Shown: positions 62,938 through 64,000 of the stretch, piece after piece
How positions within the stretch are numbered: position 1 is the stretch's first letter
Layout: every line of letters begins with the position of its first letter
From: Variovorax paradoxus
GTDB taxonomy: Bacteria; Pseudomonadota; Gammaproteobacteria; Burkholderiales; Burkholderiaceae_C
DNA: 64,000 bases
Assembly: GCF_022009635.1 (NCBI RefSeq)
Contig: NZ_CP091716.1
Location: 325,001 to 389,000 of the forward strand
Direction: 5' to 3'
Program-made: the position numbers and the translations under genes
The notes under the pieces: generated by a model
Databases searched by the model: none
What the model was told of the DNA's origin: nothing
What the model saw: the letters and a program-made list of their open reading frames with translations, nothing else

Positions 62938-63510
62938 ATGGCAGACAACCGTGTCAGGAACAGTGGTCAGAAATTCATCGCGCGCAACCGCGCGCCGCGT
63001 GTGCAGATCGAGTACGACGTGGAAATCTACGGCAGCGAACGAAAGATCCAGCTGCCCTTCGTGATGGGCGTCATTGCCGATCTCGCGGGCAAGCAGGTCG
63101 ATCCGATGCCCGACCTCGCCGAGCGCGAGTTCATGGCGGTGGACATCGACAACTTCGACGAGCGCATGAAATCCATCAAGCCGCGCGTTGCCTTCCAGGT
63201 GCCCAACACGCTCACCGGCGACGGCCAGATGAACGTCGACATCACCTTCGACAGCATGGACGACTTCTCCCCCGCGCGCATCGCACGCCAGGTGGACGCG
63301 CTGCAGCAGCTGCTCGAAGCCCGCACCGAGCTGTCGAACCTGCTGTCGTACATGGACGGCAAGAACGGCGCCGAGCAGCTCATCGCGCAGGCGCTGCAGA
63401 ACCCGGCGCTGCTGAAGTCGCTGGCTTCCGCGCCCAACCCCGCGGTGGCCAAGGCCGTGGAAGCGGCCAATGAAAAGGCCGGCACCGCGCCCGGCACCTC
63501 TTCCGAATAA
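62938..63510 (+). CDS. tssB: Type VI secretion sheath protein TssB (VipA)
   Basis: 190 residues. KFIARNRAPRVQIEYDVE, PFVMGVIADLAGK, and the C-terminal ARQVDALQQLLEARTELSNL are TssB signatures. It forms the small half of the contractile sheath with TssC. It is about 20 residues longer than usual because of an Ala-rich tail. AGAGGA precedes the ATG; tssC starts 24 bp later. Confidence 0.94.
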   Translation: MADNRVRNSGQKFIARNRAPRVQIEYDVEIYGSERKIQLPFVMGVIADLAGKQVDPMPDLAEREFMAVDIDNFDERMKSIKPRVAFQVPNTLTGDGQMNVDITFDSMDDFSPARIARQVDALQQLLEARTELSNLLSYMDGKNGAEQLIAQALQNPALLKSLASAPNPAVAKAVEAANEKAGTAPGTSSE

Positions 63511-63534
63511 GCGCACGCAGCAAGGACCGCCACC

Positions 63535-64000
63535 ATGAGTACCGCATCCAACCAAGGCGCCGCGCGCGCGCAGGCCACCGTCGAGGCGCTGGAGCCGAAC
63601 GAGTTCTCCAACCTGCTGCAGCGCGAGTTCAAGCCCAAGACCGACCAGGCCCGCGAGGCGGTGGAGAACGCCGTCAAGACGCTGGCCGTGCAGGCGCTGG
63701 AGAACACGGTCACCATCTCCAACGATGCCTACCGCTCGGTGCAGGCCATCATCACCGAGATCGACCGCAAGCTCTCCGAACAAATCAACCAGATCCTGCA
63801 CCACGAAGAGTTCCAGCAGCTCGAAGGCGCATGGCGCGGCCTGCACTACCTCGTGAACAACACCGAGACCGACGAGCAGCTCAAGATCCGCGTGATGTGC
63901 GCGTCGAAGCGCGAAGTGGCGCGCTCGCTCAAGCGCCACAAGGGCATCGGCTGGGACCAGAGCCCGCTGTTCAAGAAGATCTACGAGGCCGAGTACGGCC
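63535..64000 (+). CDS. tssC: Type VI secretion sheath protein TssC (VipB), 5' part only
   Basis: Open from the ATG to the end of the window, 155 codons. The translation (MSTASNQGAARAQATVEALE, FQQLEGAWRGLHYLVNNTET, LKIRVMCASKREVARSLKRH) is the N-terminal part of the large sheath subunit, which pairs with TssB. AAGGA lies 12 nt before the ATG. The rest of the gene lies beyond the window. Confidence 0.94.
   Translation, partial: MSTASNQGAARAQATVEALEPNEFSNLLQREFKPKTDQAREAVENAVKTLAVQALENTVTISNDAYRSVQAIITEIDRKLSEQINQILHHEEFQQLEGAWRGLHYLVNNTETDEQLKIRVMCASKREVARSLKRHKGIGWDQSPLFKKIYEAEYG

Overview
The window (about two-thirds G+C, strongly G/C-biased third codon positions) looks like a chromosomal segment of a betaproteobacterium of the Comamonadaceae, most like Variovorax. 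This is inferred from the rRNA type, the split metH with an SAH riboswitch, the five-step histidine pathway, Bug-type binding proteins and short GC-rich dispersed repeats. No tRNA gene, CRISPR array, transposase or phage gene was seen.

Layout. 1-2440: 3' three quarters of a 23S rRNA, the 5S rRNA and the operon terminator. 2490-16314: housekeeping and solitary genes, namely GTP-type PEP carboxykinase, a 50-residue membrane protein, threonine dehydratase, a tandem AAA+ ATPase, an S41 protease lipoprotein, a nucleoside-hydrolase lipoprotein behind a perfect 34-bp palindrome, an amidohydrolase/Bug-binding-protein/LysR module, and recQ. 16434-30713: a histidine-utilisation locus with a NitT/TauT-type ABC transporter, hutC, hutH, hutU, an Fe(II)/2-oxoglutarate-type oxygenase, an IclR regulator, a second amino-acid transporter without an ATPase, and hutD, hutI, hutF, hutG. 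Three near-identical HutC-type operators sit before the first transporter gene and before hutH. 30754-39105: methionine synthase in two pieces (homocysteine domain, then a 923-residue remainder behind an SAH riboswitch) separated by an SH3 protein, a LysR/PACE efflux pair and a lipase with its foldase. 39157-42355: three membrane/glycosyltransferase genes.

42365-61625 is the most interesting region: a nicotinamide/nicotinate catabolic locus of an unusual design. Gene content predicts periplasmic nicotinamidase (Tat signal), branched-chain-type ABC uptake, a molybdenum nicotinate dehydrogenase whose large subunit is fused to a three-haem cytochrome c, then a reductive branch resembling that of the anaerobe Eubacterium barkeri: 6-hydroxynicotinate reductase (iron-sulfur/flavin) and enamidase, giving 2-formylglutarate. 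A ferredoxin-NADP reductase, a TetR regulator, an ApbE-superfamily UPF0280 protein (candidate flavin-attachment enzyme for the reductase) and two paralogous DUF1185 proteins are interleaved. A fumarylacetoacetase-family hydrolase follows and could cleave 2-formylglutarate.

61765-64000 is the start of a type VI secretion cluster (tssA, tssB, partial tssC) running off the window. All functions are read from sequence motifs and remembered family features; no database search was run.
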